This document shows positions 63,925 to 64,000 of a DNA stretch of 64,000 nucleotides, in pieces. A model generated the notes under the pieces. The model did no database searches. It worked only from the letters and a program-made list of their open reading frames with translations, and was not told the DNA's origin. Where the stretch lies: positions 17,411 through 81,410 of the forward strand of contig CANMML010000019.1 in the NCBI GenBank assembly GCA_947499005.1. Reading direction: 5' to 3'. The DNA comes from an uncultured Aquimarina sp. (GTDB lineage: Bacteria > Bacteroidota > Bacteroidia > Flavobacteriales > Flavobacteriaceae). How positions within the stretch are numbered: the stretch's first letter is position 1; each line of letters starts with the position of its first letter. A program made the translations under genes and the position numbers.

Positions 63925-64000
63925 CTACCGTCTGGACACATCTTTAAAAAGCAACCAGCCTTGCATTATTGAGGCGAATTTTTGGAGTCCAATCCAGAAA
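63925..64000 (-). mobile_element. Possible insertion-sequence end with transposase C-terminus
   Basis: In the cas1 frame, the minus strand encodes FWIGLQKFASIMQGWLLF then KDVSRR and a TAG stop. The W-x-GLQ-x-x and FKDVSRR look resembles IS4-type transposase C-termini from memory. The plus-strand end CTACCGTCTGGACACATC could be a terminal inverted repeat. The other end lies outside the window. The call depends on that and is tentative. Confidence 0.4.

Overview
The window looks like a chromosomal segment of a marine, polysaccharide-degrading member of the Bacteroidota, most likely Flavobacteriaceae. The DNA is AT-rich. Several secreted proteins end in type IX secretion (T9SS) sorting tails. 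Promoters fit the Bacteroidota form TTG-N19-TAnnTTTG (seen clearly before the tRNA-Glu pair, the tRNA-Val pair and a tetR gene). Lineage-typical genes include a TamL-type lipoprotein, a DUF5606 protein, a TIGR03643 protein, NhaB and a long YidC. The genus cannot be settled from this sequence alone; an agar degrader of the Aquimarina, Zobellia or Cellulophaga kind is plausible.

Layout. 1-2.8 kb: an edge-truncated lipoprotein, proS, two identical tRNA-Glu genes and rpsT. 3-18.3 kb: an agar/porphyran-degrading block made of a GH16 beta-agarase lipoprotein, a GH16 enzyme with two CBM6 domains, and two very large GH86 enzymes carrying Big2 and CBM6 modules and T9SS tails. It is interrupted by an S24-type repressor divergent from a small DUF559-like protein, a repetitive LEA-like lipoprotein and mgsA. 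18.6-23.9 kb: a Cys-rich small protein, flavodoxin divergent from an unknown gene, two identical tRNA-Val genes, then an exbB-exbD-tonB-folC run. 24-36 kb: a small lipoprotein, nhaB, an acyl-CoA dehydrogenase, a phosphotriesterase-like protein, rlmF with a coupled tiny ORF, a TetR-SDR pair with matching operators, an FAD amine oxidase, an M61 peptidase, a Cof-type HAD phosphatase and a TIGR03643 protein. 36-48.7 kb: tamL, an rRNA methyltransferase, an SMP-30 protein, a 1-Cys peroxiredoxin, a methyltransferase, three unknown genes, dapD, DUF5606, def, ruvX and a BBE-type FAD oxidase. 48.9-62.1 kb: pyrG-yidC, two MORN (YwqK-like) proteins around a fasciclin lipoprotein, a HEAGH-motif protein, mdh, a T9SS protein, an OmpA-family lipoprotein, and an ECF sigma / anti-sigma-like / coiled-coil-barrel run.

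62.2-64 kb: a type II-C-like CRISPR array of 15 repeats of 47 nt and 14 spacers, then cas2 on the opposite strand, then only the last 28-29 codons of cas1. The cas1 frame stops being Cas1-like at an in-frame TAG at 63925-63927. The remaining 73 nt encode, in the same frame, a peptide that resembles a transposase C-terminus. cas1 therefore looks broken, perhaps by an insertion sequence that continues past the window edge. cas9 and the tracrRNA are not in the window.

The observations most worth a second look are the broken cas1, the promoter-like sequence inside every CRISPR repeat, two sequence elements at identical distances upstream of both GH86 genes, a matching operator before tetR and its SDR neighbour (the tetR one sits on the -33 box of an apparently leaderless GTG-start gene), the S24 repressor/DUF559-like pair with operator palindromes, and a 44-codon ORF coupled by ATGA overlap to rlmF.
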